From: Spirochaeta sp.
GTDB lineage: Bacteria; Spirochaetota; Spirochaetia; DSM-27196; SLAA01
Assembly (NCBI GenBank): GCA_020201015.1
Contig: JAIVHN010000183.1
Location: 1 to 29,217 of the forward strand
Reading direction: 5' to 3'
Length of the DNA: 29,217 nt
A program made the position numbers and the translations under genes. Below are positions 6,502 to 14,503 of this stretch, in pieces. Positions within the stretch are counted from its first letter, which is position 1. Every line of letters starts with the position of its first letter. The notes below the pieces were generated by a model. It worked only from the letters and a program-made list of their open reading frames with translations, was not told where the DNA came from and made no database searches.

Positions 6502-7944
6502 GTGAAGTACAATAAAGTTACGAAACGTATCGTCGATGAACTCGTAGAGATCTGCGGTGCGAAGAATGTAACAACCGACGTAGAAAAAATGGAGGCCTAC
6601 TCACACGACGAAACGTCGGAAGAGGAATATGGCCATATGCCCGACGCCGTTATCACCCCGACCACGGCTGAGCAAATTGCCCAGGTTGTGAAGCTTGCAA
6701 ACCGTGAGCGAATTCCTGTAACCCCCCGAGGTGCCGGTAGCGGACTTTCCGGTGGGTGTATTCCTACCCTGGGTGGTATCTCTATTAGTATTGAGAAAAT
6801 GAACAAGATACTCGAGATCGACACCGACAACATGGTTGTGGTGTGCGAGGCAGGTATTGTCACAAACGAGATCAATGAAAACTTGAAGGACAAGGGAATC
6901 TGGTTTGCCGGTTACCCAATGAGTCTTCAGACATGTTTTCTTGGTGGTAACATTGCCGAGAATGCCGGTGGTGGTAAAGCCGTAAAATACGGTGTAACAG
7001 GCCGCTACGTTCTTGGAATAGAGCTTGTTACTCCCCAGGGCGACATCGTTGAGCTTGGTGGAAAGCTTGCTAAAGACGTAACCGGTTACGACCTCAAGCA
7101 GTTGGTGGTCGGTAGCGAAGGAACCCTGGGTATTGTTACCAAGGCTACTATTAAGCTCACCGCTCTCCCAACCAAGATGTACGACCTTCTGGTACTGTAC
7201 AAGACACCAAAAGATGCCATCGACGCGGTTGCTATGATGATGTCAAAGGGGCTCACCCCGACCAGTGCGGAGTTCATGGACGCGACAGCGGTCAAGGCTT
7301 CCTGTGAGTACCTTAACGAGTCCCTTCCTTATCAGGACTGTGGCGCTATGCTGCTGATCGAGATCGACGGTAACGATGCAGAGCAGGTAGAGTCCGAGGC
7401 CGAGGCAATTGGTGACATGCTTCTTGACGGAGGTTATGAGGGTGAAGGAGCAATAGAGGTCTACGTGGCCGACAACACTACTACCATGGAGCGTGTTTGG
7501 AGTGTTCGACGCAACATTGCTGAGGCGTTCAAGGTGCAGAGCCCCCAACAGAGCCTCGAAGACATTGTAATCCCTATCTCCAGGATTCCAGACATGATCC
7601 CTGAGCTCGACAAGATCTCAAAGAAGTACGACATCCAGATACCGTGTTACGGTCACGCCGGAGACGGCAACCTGCACGCAACCCTGGTTAAAAACCCTAA
7701 GCACACTATGGAGCAATGGCATGAGCTTGAGCCCAAGGCGCTTCAGGACATGTACGACGTTACCCATAAGCTGGGCGGAAAGATCAGTGGTGAGCACGGT
7801 ATTGGTATCAAGCGCAAAAAGAACATGGCGTTACTCATGGACCCAACAGAGATGAAACTCTGCAAGGCTATTAAAAAAGCATGGGACCCAAATAACATCA
7901 TGAATCCCGGTAAGATGTTTGACCTGGAAGAGGTTGAGAGCTAG
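6502..7944 (+). CDS. lctD: FAD-linked D-lactate dehydrogenase subunit (LctD/GlcD type)
   Basis: This is a 480-residue protein from GTG 6502, chosen because GAAGGAG precedes it and the longer frame overlaps etfA without similarity. FAD-binding motifs are PRGAGSGLSGGCIP, ENAGGGKAVKYGVTGRYVLG and GSEGTLGIVT; the cap carries GHAGDGNLHAT and GEHGIGIKRK. In an etfB-etfA-lctD order it corresponds to the Acetobacterium-type lactate dehydrogenase, which oxidises D-lactate to pyruvate. The racemase larA immediately downstream supports lactate as substrate and explains use of both enantiomers. Glycolate or another 2-hydroxyacid cannot be excluded by sequence. It is a paralogue of the protein at 2364-3788, with the same motifs. 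Confidence 0.88.
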   Translation: MKYNKVTKRIVDELVEICGAKNVTTDVEKMEAYSHDETSEEEYGHMPDAVITPTTAEQIAQVVKLANRERIPVTPRGAGSGLSGGCIPTLGGISISIEKMNKILEIDTDNMVVVCEAGIVTNEINENLKDKGIWFAGYPMSLQTCFLGGNIAENAGGGKAVKYGVTGRYVLGIELVTPQGDIVELGGKLAKDVTGYDLKQLVVGSEGTLGIVTKATIKLTALPTKMYDLLVLYKTPKDAIDAVAMMMSKGLTPTSAEFMDATAVKASCEYLNESLPYQDCGAMLLIEIDGNDAEQVESEAEAIGDMLLDGGYEGEGAIEVYVADNTTTMERVWSVRRNIAEAFKVQSPQQSLEDIVIPISRIPDMIPELDKISKKYDIQIPCYGHAGDGNLHATLVKNPKHTMEQWHELEPKALQDMYDVTHKLGGKISGEHGIGIKRKKNMALLMDPTEMKLCKAIKKAWDPNNIMNPGKMFDLEEVES

Positions 7945-7969
7945 AAGATAGCAAAGAATCGCATTGTAT

Positions 7970-8001
7970 GAGGCGCCTCGCAAGAGGCGCCTCAGTTTTT
8001 T
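7970..8001 (+). terminator. Intrinsic terminator between lctD and larA
   Basis: A perfect 10-bp stem GAGGCGCCTC (7970-7979), tetraloop GCAA, and a second GAGGCGCCTC (7984-7993) are followed by AG and six T (7996-8001). It lies inside the apparent operon, only 41 nt before the larA start, so it should attenuate rather than abolish larA expression. Confidence 0.9.
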
Positions 8002-8042
8002 AGTGGCCCGGTCCGCCGGTATCACACGAAGGAGATCAAGAC

Positions 8043-9338
8043 ATGGCACGATTTCGAATTCCGTATTCCCGCAGGTTTTTAGATTTAGAGCTCCCCGATG
8101 ATCAGGTAGCTGGCGTTATTGAGTCGGCCGCGCACCACTACACGGCAAAGGGTGATGAACAAACACTTGTTCGCCAGGCATTGGAAAACCCAATACAGTC
8201 GGAAAGAGTGAGCGAGATGGCAAAGGGCAAAAACAAGATTGTCATTATCACGAGCGATCATACGCGTCCGGTTCCGAGTAAGATCACCCTTCCAATTCTC
8301 CTTAAGGAAATCCGTAGCGGCAACCCCAATGCAGATATTACAATTCTTATCGCCACGGGCTTTCATCGCCTTACAACTGAGGCAGAAATGCTAGATAAGT
8401 TCGGTGAAGACATTGTTAAAAATGAGAAGCTGGTAAACCATGACTCTCGGGATGAGTCGCAGTTGGCACTCTGCGGCACACTGCCGTCCGGTGGTGAGCT
8501 ATGGCTCAACAAACTTGCAGTTGAAGCTGATCTACTCATTGCCGAAGGTTTCATTGAGCCCCATTTCTTTGCCGGTTTTTCTGGCGGTCGGAAGTCGGTA
8601 CTACCCGGCATAGCCAGCGCCACGACGGTGTTAGGCAATCATTGCGCATCGTTCATTATTCATCCGAACGCGAGAACCGGTATTCTTGACGGCAACCCCT
8701 TACACAAGGATATGCTATATGCCGCTGAACAAGCAAACCTCGCATTCATCCTCAATGTGGTGATTGATGCAGACAAAAAGATCATTCATGCCGTGGCTGG
8801 TGATAGTGTCGAAGCGCATGTGCAAGGTTGTGATTTCGTTGAGAAACTGGCAAGTTGTGAGCCGGTGCCAGCAGACATAGTAATTACCTCTAATGGTGGG
8901 TACCCGCTGGATCAGAACATCTACCAAACCGTCAAAGGTATGACTGCGGGTGAGGCGACTGCGAACGAGAAAGGCGTCATCATCATCTGTTCAGCTTGCA
9001 ACGATGGGCACGGGGGAGAGTCTTTCTACAAGACATTCCTGAACGAGCCGTCAACGCAGGCTGTTATGGATGAAATCATGAAAACAGAAATGGACCGCAC
9101 CGTTCCGGATCAGTGGGAGTCACAGATTCTCGCTCGGATCCTTCTGCAGTTCCAAGTCATTCTTATGACGGACGAGTGCGATCCTAAAATGGTTACCGAC
9201 ATGCACATGATCCACGCATCCACAATCGACGAGGCTATAGCAAAGGCCCGTGAGATTAAGGGTCAGGATGCTAAGATTACCGTTATTCCGGACGGTGTCT
9301 CGGTTATTGTTAAGGAATCTGAGGCAGCAGCGGTTTAG
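8043..9338 (+). CDS. larA: Nickel-dependent lactate racemase LarA
   Basis: This 431-residue protein matches LarA, which interconverts L- and D-lactate by hydride transfer to a nickel-pincer nucleotide. Key residues fall at the same numbers as in Lactiplantibacillus plantarum LarA: Asp72 and Arg75 in SDHTRPVPS, His108 in TGFHR, His174 in EPHFFAGFSGG, Lys184 (covalent attachment of the cofactor) in GGRKSVLPG, and His200 in GNH. AAGGAG precedes the ATG. It follows the etf-lctD genes across a terminator, and larB/larC for its cofactor lie just downstream on the opposite strand. Other LarA-family enzymes racemise other 2-hydroxyacids, but the neighbours favour lactate. Confidence 0.93.
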   Translation: MARFRIPYSRRFLDLELPDDQVAGVIESAAHHYTAKGDEQTLVRQALENPIQSERVSEMAKGKNKIVIITSDHTRPVPSKITLPILLKEIRSGNPNADITILIATGFHRLTTEAEMLDKFGEDIVKNEKLVNHDSRDESQLALCGTLPSGGELWLNKLAVEADLLIAEGFIEPHFFAGFSGGRKSVLPGIASATTVLGNHCASFIIHPNARTGILDGNPLHKDMLYAAEQANLAFILNVVIDADKKIIHAVAGDSVEAHVQGCDFVEKLASCEPVPADIVITSNGGYPLDQNIYQTVKGMTAGEATANEKGVIIICSACNDGHGGESFYKTFLNEPSTQAVMDEIMKTEMDRTVPDQWESQILARILLQFQVILMTDECDPKMVTDMHMIHASTIDEAIAKAREIKGQDAKITVIPDGVSVIVKESEAAAV

Positions 9339-9359
9339 CCCTGTATAATGTATGGAGAG

Positions 9360-9389
9360 CCGGCGGTCATGTGGCCGCCGGTTTTTTTT
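9360..9389 (+). terminator. Intrinsic terminator after larA, lying in the cinA 3' end
   Basis: CCGGCGG (9360-9366) pairs with CCGCCGG (9375-9381) across an 8-nt loop and is followed by eight T (9382-9389). The last codons and stop of convergent cinA (9367) are inside this hairpin, so the two genes share the DNA. Confidence 0.85.
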
Positions 9390-10707
9390 CGTCTTGGCTG
9401 ACCACCTCAGCCAAAAGGCTGCGCCGTAGGAGCTCTAAAGCAAAAGTCACGCTGAACCGCTGAACTTTTTCACGGTCTCCAGGCAGCCGATACCTCCGCA
9501 CAGTTGTAGTTCCTCGCAGAAAGACTGCTACAAAGACAGTGCCTACCGGTTTCTCTTCCGTGCCACCGTCCGGACCAGCCACCCCGGTTATTGCTACTCC
9601 GGCCTCGACACCCGCACCCTCCGCAACCTTAGTCGCCATGGCAATGGCAGATTCTTCGCTTACCGCTCCGAACTCCTGTAAAATCTTTGAGTCCACCCCA
9701 AGGCGTCGTACCTTAGACTCATTGCTATAAACGACGAGGCCTTCTTCCAGTATACGCGAGGCTCCCGGAACCGCAATGAGGCGAGCAGCGAGCGCACCGC
9801 CGGTGCAAGATTCGGCGATGGCCAGCCGTAGACCAAGAGACTCAAGCTGACGTAGCACAACCTTTTCCAGGCTGTCGTCCTCACCACCGTAGACGTGGTC
9901 ACCCAGCAGCTCCTTAACCGCACCATGCAGGCTATCAAGCGCAGCAGCAACGTCGGGGCGGTCAACTCCGGCAGCCGTAAGACGAACCGAGGCCTCACCA
10001 ATTCCTGCATACACGGCTACTGTCGGATTCATTTGACCATCAACAAACTCCTGAATTGCAGTCTCCAACTGCGCCTCACCAATTCCGCTCACACGGATCA
10101 CCCGTGACTCAAACCGTGTACCGGACCGGCCCCTAAGTAGCGGCTCTACCTCACGCTCAAACATAGTTTGCAGCTCTGCCGGAGGGCCCGGCAAAAGCAG
10201 ATACGCTACACCGTCTTTGTCTACCAGACAACCGGGCGCCGTTCCGTTTGCATTTGGAATCACCAGTGAACCTTCCGGGAAGAAGCCCTGTTTGCGATTC
10301 TTCTCATTCATCTCAATACTGAAATGAGATAGAAAGGCCTCAATGTCCCGTACGGCCGACTGGGACTCTTGCAGTGGTAGCTGAAGGTAGTCGGCAACCA
10401 CCTTGCGCGTTATGTCGTCGTCTGTTGGCCCAAGCCCGCCAGACAGTACCACTAAATTACAGCTGTTGGCAGCCGCGGCCAAAGCAGCCTGCAGCCGAGC
10501 ATGGTTGTCACCAACCACCGTATTTCGGTATACACCAATGCCCAAATCAGCTAACCGAGCTCCCAGATAGGCAGCATTCGTGTTCACAACTTGCCCCAGC
10601 AGCAGCTCGGTTCCAACACAAATAATTTCGGCAGTCATAGAAGGCTGATGCGTCTGAGTAGCTTGGCCTTCATTCCGTTCAGTTTGCGCGTGTTCATGCA
10701 TACTCAT
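9367..10707 (-). CDS. cinA: CinA-family protein: COG1058 domain plus NMN deamidase (PncC) domain
   Basis: This 446-residue protein has two domains. Residues 24-190 form the MoCF-like COG1058 domain (TAEIICVGTELLLG, SGGLGPTDDD, LLPGPPAEL), reported as an ADP-ribose/NAD pyrophosphatase. Residues 280-430 form the PncC domain with ESCTGG (299-304) and ITGVAGPDGG, which deamidates NMN to nicotinate mononucleotide. The first 23 residues (HEH- and Gln/Thr-rich) precede the usual family start. The 10707 start is preferred because it overlaps the larB stop as ATGA; the internal Met24 has no ribosome site. It is the third gene of larC-larB-cinA. LarB consumes nicotinic acid adenine dinucleotide, so CinA could supply the deamidated precursor; that link is inference. 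Confidence 0.9.
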   Translation of the reverse strand: MSMHEHAQTERNEGQATQTHQPSMTAEIICVGTELLLGQVVNTNAAYLGARLADLGIGVYRNTVVGDNHARLQAALAAAANSCNLVVLSGGLGPTDDDITRKVVADYLQLPLQESQSAVRDIEAFLSHFSIEMNEKNRKQGFFPEGSLVIPNANGTAPGCLVDKDGVAYLLLPGPPAELQTMFEREVEPLLRGRSGTRFESRVIRVSGIGEAQLETAIQEFVDGQMNPTVAVYAGIGEASVRLTAAGVDRPDVAAALDSLHGAVKELLGDHVYGGEDDSLEKVVLRQLESLGLRLAIAESCTGGALAARLIAVPGASRILEEGLVVYSNESKVRRLGVDSKILQEFGAVSEESAIAMATKVAEGAGVEAGVAITGVAGPDGGTEEKPVGTVFVAVFLRGTTTVRRYRLPGDREKVQRFSVTFALELLRRSLLAEVVSQDEKKPAAT

Positions 10708-11453
10708 ACCCTGTTCATTGTGCCCGCGAGATATCCAGCTCCGAAACCGTTGTCAATATTTACGACTGCTACTCCGGATGCGCAGCTATTTAGCATAGTA
10801 AGCAGCGCTGAGAGCCCACCAAAGGATGCCCCATACCCGACGCTTGTCGGCACTGCTATCACCGGCCGGTTCACCAAGCCTCCAACCACGCTTGCAAGCG
10901 CTCCTTCCATGCCAGCTACCACAATGACGACCCGCGCCTTACGAATTTGCTCCATGCGAGCAAACAGACGGTGAATGCCAGCTACGCCGACATCGTAAAT
11001 CCTGTCAACTTCATTACCAAACGCTGCCGCGGTTTCAGCGGCTTCCTCAGCAACAGCCTGGTCCGAGGTGCCAGCACTGACTACCGCAATAGAGCCCATG
11101 GTCGCTGGAAGCTCACCGCGTTGCACCAAGACCGTCCGCGCGACTCTGTTGTAGACCGGTTCCTCGTTGGCAACCGCTCGAATGGCTTCGAAGCATGCCT
11201 CGTCGGCTCGGGTGGCTAAGACTGTACTGCCATGGTCAAACATTGATTGCGCAATATGCCCCACCTGCTCCGGTGTTTTTCCGGCACAGTAGATTACCTC
11301 TGGAAACCCTTGCCGCAAGGAGCGGTGGTGATCTACCTTGGCAAATCCCAAATCTTCAAAGGGTAGGTCTCGCAGCTTATCAAGAGCCTGGGCAGGACTG
11401 GTGTCTCCCGCCGCAACCTGTTCCAACAACGATTGAATTGCTACATTTGTCAT
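10704..11453 (-). CDS. larB: LarB, NaAD carboxylase/hydrolase for the nickel-pincer cofactor
   Basis: This 249-residue LarB (COG1691) has the N-terminal family region (LLEQVAAGDTSPAQALDKLRDL, VIYCAGKTPEQV) and a C-terminal PurE-like domain (GTSDQAVAEEAAETAAAFG, GMEGALASVVGGLV, PVIAVPTSVGYG). The conserved Cys in MLNSCASG is about Cys224. In characterised systems LarB carboxylates nicotinic acid adenine dinucleotide at C5 and releases AMP, giving the pincer precursor. The start overlaps the larC stop and the stop overlaps the cinA start, both by ATGA, indicating translational coupling. It is required for LarA at 8043-9338. Confidence 0.93.
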   Translation of the reverse strand: MTNVAIQSLLEQVAAGDTSPAQALDKLRDLPFEDLGFAKVDHHRSLRQGFPEVIYCAGKTPEQVGHIAQSMFDHGSTVLATRADEACFEAIRAVANEEPVYNRVARTVLVQRGELPATMGSIAVVSAGTSDQAVAEEAAETAAAFGNEVDRIYDVGVAGIHRLFARMEQIRKARVVIVVAGMEGALASVVGGLVNRPVIAVPTSVGYGASFGGLSALLTMLNSCASGVAVVNIDNGFGAGYLAGTMNRV

Positions 11454-12766
11454 ATTTTTTCCTCATGTGCGCGCGAAGAACCAGCGGGAGTAACGTTATT
11501 ATATGCAGCAAGCGCAGCCATCCTGACGGTTTGAATCGAAACCCCATGTTGTTTGGCCAATGCACGGCAGTGTTCGTACTCCGGTTTCAGCTTGAGAAGC
11601 GCACCGTCCTTGTAGGCAACCTTTACCTCAACTTGACCATACGCACACTCAACCACAGCCGAGCTGCGCTCAAGTGCAGGGCGCGAGACGCTGCTTACGC
11701 GCACCCCAAGCGACGACGACTCACGCAGCACAACATCTATGCAGGCATCCTTGCAAGACTCCGAGCACAGGCACGAAAGAGTAACGGCTGGCCGAGTTTT
11801 TTTCATGATAATAGGCGTCAACCAGACATCTAGCGCACCAACCTCAAACAACCGTTCCACAAGATAGTCGTAGTCTTCGGCAGGCATATCGTCGATATTG
11901 GTCTCCACCTGCACATACTCCCCTGAGTCTGGGTTTGAACCACAAGCAGGCGTAGTTTTGGCCTGCCCTAAGAATACCCGCAAAACATTGGCCACCTCGT
12001 TGTCATTTCCGCCTATCCCATACCCCACCGCCTGCACCGTCATAGCAAGGCCATTGTCAAAAGCCTCTGCAAGAGTTCGGACAATGGCCGCTCCGGTAGG
12101 CGTCGTGAGTTCTTTGTCTACCGGTCCGCTGCGTACGGGAATATCCCGCAGAATTTCGGCAGTAGCCGGCACCGGAAGGAGCCCGTGAGCAGCACGCACC
12201 GTCCCGCCACCTAGTCGCACCTCGGAACACTCAACCCGGTCAACGCCGAGCAGGTTCAGACATATAGCGGCACCAACAATATCTACAATTGCGTCAACTG
12301 CGCCGACTTCGTGAAACTGCACCTGGTCTACAGGCACCCCGTGAACCTTGGCCTCCGCAACTCCAAGTCGTTCAAAGATAGCAATTGACCGGTGCTTCAC
12401 CGTTGCCGAAAGTTTACTTTCGGAAATAATACGCCGAATCTCGGTCAGGCCACGGTGATGTTGATGCTCGTGTGGCTCCACGGATTCGTCTCCATGGTCA
12501 TGGTCGTGGAGGTGATGCTCGTGGTGGTGACTGTGCCCACGCGCTTCCGCGTCGGGCTGCGACTCGTTCGTATGCACAATAATACGAGTTCCTGTTATGC
12601 CTTTGCGCTCGTCGGGGAAGATCTCAAGTCGATATCCGTCTATTCCGAGCTTGGCTAGCTCCGCCTCAAGTTTTTCAGGCTTAACACCTAGATCGATCAT
12701 AGCACCAAGATTCATGTCGCCGCTAACCCCGGAAAAGCAGTCGTAGTAGAGTAGTGTCTGCGCCAT
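11450..12766 (-). CDS. larC: LarC, nickel insertase (CTP-dependent cyclometallase)
   Basis: This 438-residue LarC inserts nickel into the dithiocarboxylated pincer nucleotide, using CTP. It starts with TLLYYDCFSGVSGDMNLGA, the family signature, and has FHEVGAVDAIVDIVGAA, GGGTVRAAHGLLPVPATAEIL and TPTGAAIVRTLAEAF. A His-rich loop at residues 78-104 contains 13 histidines and may hold nickel. In some lactobacilli larC is split and made by programmed frameshifting; here it is one uninterrupted frame. It heads the larC-larB-cinA unit. The ribosome site is GTGAGGACG before ATG. The sulfur-inserting partner LarE is not in the window. Confidence 0.93.
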   Translation of the reverse strand: MAQTLLYYDCFSGVSGDMNLGAMIDLGVKPEKLEAELAKLGIDGYRLEIFPDERKGITGTRIIVHTNESQPDAEARGHSHHHEHHLHDHDHGDESVEPHEHQHHRGLTEIRRIISESKLSATVKHRSIAIFERLGVAEAKVHGVPVDQVQFHEVGAVDAIVDIVGAAICLNLLGVDRVECSEVRLGGGTVRAAHGLLPVPATAEILRDIPVRSGPVDKELTTPTGAAIVRTLAEAFDNGLAMTVQAVGYGIGGNDNEVANVLRVFLGQAKTTPACGSNPDSGEYVQVETNIDDMPAEDYDYLVERLFEVGALDVWLTPIIMKKTRPAVTLSCLCSESCKDACIDVVLRESSSLGVRVSSVSRPALERSSAVVECAYGQVEVKVAYKDGALLKLKPEYEHCRALAKQHGVSIQTVRMAALAAYNNVTPAGSSRAHEEKI

Positions 12767-13068
12767 TCGTCCTCACTGCGCTCCGATGCGTAGTTCTGCC
12801 GCCCCGGATGTGGTTTATATTTCTTTACCGTACAGTACCATGGAACTCGGAGCGACACAACGAGTTCTTATTCGTGTCACTCACATTCAACCGCTCACCG
12901 CTTCCAGGTGTGCAGAGCCCTCTGTTTAGACCCGATTGCGTAGAGTTTTCATTCGAAGAATCCCGAGTACCATGTTACAATTCTAGGGTAGACCAAGCAA
13001 ATATCCCTTCCTCAATTCGAGAGACCTTTGGATATTTGCACCGCAACAGCTCACATAAGGAGTGTTAC
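12767..13068. other. Divergent gap between larC and the SDR gene
   Basis: These 302 bp contain no convincing gene. A plus-strand extended -10, TGTTACAAT (12973-12981), with a poor -35 (TTCGAA, 12952-12957) could drive the SDR; the 10-mer ATGTTACAAT here also occurs before etfB. A minus-strand -10-like TATAAA (12819-12814) could serve larC. CGCTCCGA (12779-12786) and its complement TCGGAGCG (12847-12854) form a distant inverted pair. The promoters are tentative. Confidence 0.4.
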
Positions 13069-13824
13069 ATGCACAACCATTTAGACAAGAAAGCAGCAAT
13101 TGTGACCGGCGGCGCCAGCGGAATTGGAGAGGCCACAGTCCGACACATGGTGCAGGAAGGCGCCAAGGTGCTCATTGCAGACCTTAACACCGAGGCCGGG
13201 GAAAAGCTTGCAGCCGAACTGAACGGTAGCGGTGATACCAAGGCGGTATTCTTTAAGGTAGACGTAACTCAGGAAGACCAAGTCAAGGCGATGGTCAACA
13301 AAGCAAAGTCGGAGTTCGGCAGCGTGGACATCGTTTTTAACAATGCTGGCATAGGCCATACCGGAGAAGCTCATGAGTACACCATGGAGGACTGGAACAA
13401 GGTAATTTCCATTAACCTGACCGGTGTGTTCCTGGTAGCCAAGCACTCAATTGGCGCGATGTTGGACCAGGGCTCCGGGGCAATCGTCAACTGTGCCTCT
13501 ATCCTTGGCAATGTTGGCCAGGCACAAACTGCAGCCTACTCGGCTGCGAAAGGTGGGGTTAAAAACCTAACGAAAACCCTGGCACTCGAGTACGCTGAAC
13601 GAGGCATCCGCGTCAACTCGGTTTCTCCAGGCTACATCGACACGCCAATTCTCGCTGCGGCTCCCGATGAGCTTAAACAACTACTTGTGTCGCGCCACCC
13701 ATTAGGAAGGCTGGGAAGGCCTGAGGAAATTGCCACAGCGGTGGTGTTCTTAGCGTCCGACCAAGCAAGCTTTATTACCGGCTCTGATCTGCTGGTAGAC
13801 GGTGGTTACACCGCAGGCAAGTAA
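13069..13824 (+). CDS. SDR-family oxidoreductase (FabG/glucose dehydrogenase-like)
   Basis: This is a 251-residue classical short-chain dehydrogenase. It has the NAD(P)-binding TGGASGIGEA, NNAGIG, the catalytic Ser in VNCASILG, the Tyr-Lys pair in YSAAKGG, PGYIDTP, and the C-terminal ITGSDLLVDGGYTAGK. Asp after the second beta strand (LIADLN) suggests NAD(H) preference. The start at 13069 is set by AAGGAG 7 nt upstream; a longer open frame from 12754 has no similarity. It stands alone, between the lar and hox blocks, with no operon partner. The substrate is unknown; sequence alone cannot separate 3-oxoacyl-ACP reductase, alcohol or sugar dehydrogenase. Confidence 0.88.
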   Translation: MHNHLDKKAAIVTGGASGIGEATVRHMVQEGAKVLIADLNTEAGEKLAAELNGSGDTKAVFFKVDVTQEDQVKAMVNKAKSEFGSVDIVFNNAGIGHTGEAHEYTMEDWNKVISINLTGVFLVAKHSIGAMLDQGSGAIVNCASILGNVGQAQTAAYSAAKGGVKNLTKTLALEYAERGIRVNSVSPGYIDTPILAAAPDELKQLLVSRHPLGRLGRPEEIATAVVFLASDQASFITGSDLLVDGGYTAGK

Positions 13825-13907
13825 CGGTAAAGCTCAAGAGGTGAGGTGCCTGCAGGTGAGGGTCAGAAACATAAACCGGCCCTCACTACACAGGCAGGCA
13901 CAACCCA

Positions 13908-13953
13908 GGCACGACCTCCGGCACAACCTCCGGCACAACCTCCGGCACGACCC
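13908..13953. repeat. 12-bp tandem repeat between the SDR and hoxW genes
   Basis: Four units of GGCAC(G/A)ACCTCC run from 13908, the last being partial, with degenerate copies just upstream. The array encodes Pro-Ala-Gln repeats in one frame, but that frame lacks a ribosome site and overlaps hoxW, so it is treated as non-coding. The 13825-13992 gap holds nothing else recognisable, and no terminator was seen for hoxW. Confidence 0.9.
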
Positions 13954-13992
13954 GAAAAAACGCAAATAGAGCGCACGCGAGAAACCGTGTAC

Positions 13993-14469
13993 TTATACCG
14001 TGATTGGTGTCTGTATCTCGACTGGGTTCTTCAACCAGTCTTTGATAAATAGCTCAACCTGGTTGAGATTCTGCAGCGCCTGCTCGGTCATTTCGGCCGC
14101 ATACTCCCATTCGTAACCCTTGATGTGAACCATGTAGACGGGCGGCGGTGTACCGTAGAGCTCAATTGTTAGCCCAACTACCGACTCTGCCGTCATGGAG
14201 TGTGTTGAGAACCCGATATTGCCTGTTGCCTCTACCCTTGAAACCGCATAAGAGGGAATGTCCTCTTTTGACGCGTCAGCAAAGATCACGAGGTCGTGTT
14301 CCGAGACGGTATGGGCGTCCTCGGCCATTAACTGATAGTTTGCATCGATTTTGATATCGGAGAGGCCCTCCGACTCAACCCAGCCTTCAAGGCGTTCTGC
14401 CAATAAAGGCCCCAGACCGTCGTCTTGACGGCCCGGGTTTCCAATTCCATATACAAATACTCGGGGCAT
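13993..14469 (-). CDS. hoxW: NiFe-hydrogenase maturation protease (HoxW/HybD family)
   Basis: This 158-residue endopeptidase cleaves the C-terminal tail of HoxH once nickel is inserted. The N-terminus is MPRVFVYGIGNPGRQDDGLG; Asp16/Asp17, Asp65 and His90 match the nickel-sensing acidic, Asp and His positions of E. coli HybD (Glu16, Asp62, His93). The start is placed at 14469, 35 nt after hoxH ends; an upstream extension would overlap hoxH and lacks similarity. The ribosome site is weak (GGAG 12 nt away). It is the last gene of hoxFUYHW, and its target tail is present on HoxH. Confidence 0.9.
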   Translation of the reverse strand: MPRVFVYGIGNPGRQDDGLGPLLAERLEGWVESEGLSDIKIDANYQLMAEDAHTVSEHDLVIFADASKEDIPSYAVSRVEATGNIGFSTHSMTAESVVGLTIELYGTPPPVYMVHIKGYEWEYAAEMTEQALQNLNQVELFIKDWLKNPVEIQTPITV

Positions 14470-14503
14470 TATTGCTGAAAACTCCAACGCTTCACTGTCA
14501 TAC

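Noticed and set aside
11450..12766. Programmed frameshift in larC
   Set aside because: The gene is one continuous frame with all conserved segments, unlike the split larC of lactobacilli.
12754..13068. N-terminal extension of the SDR gene
   Set aside because: The extra 105 codons have no similarity and overlap larC; a good ribosome site marks ATG 13069.
13846..14052. Possible small Pro/Ala-rich gene
   Set aside because: The frame is produced by the 12-bp tandem repeat, has no ribosome site and overlaps hoxW on the other strand.
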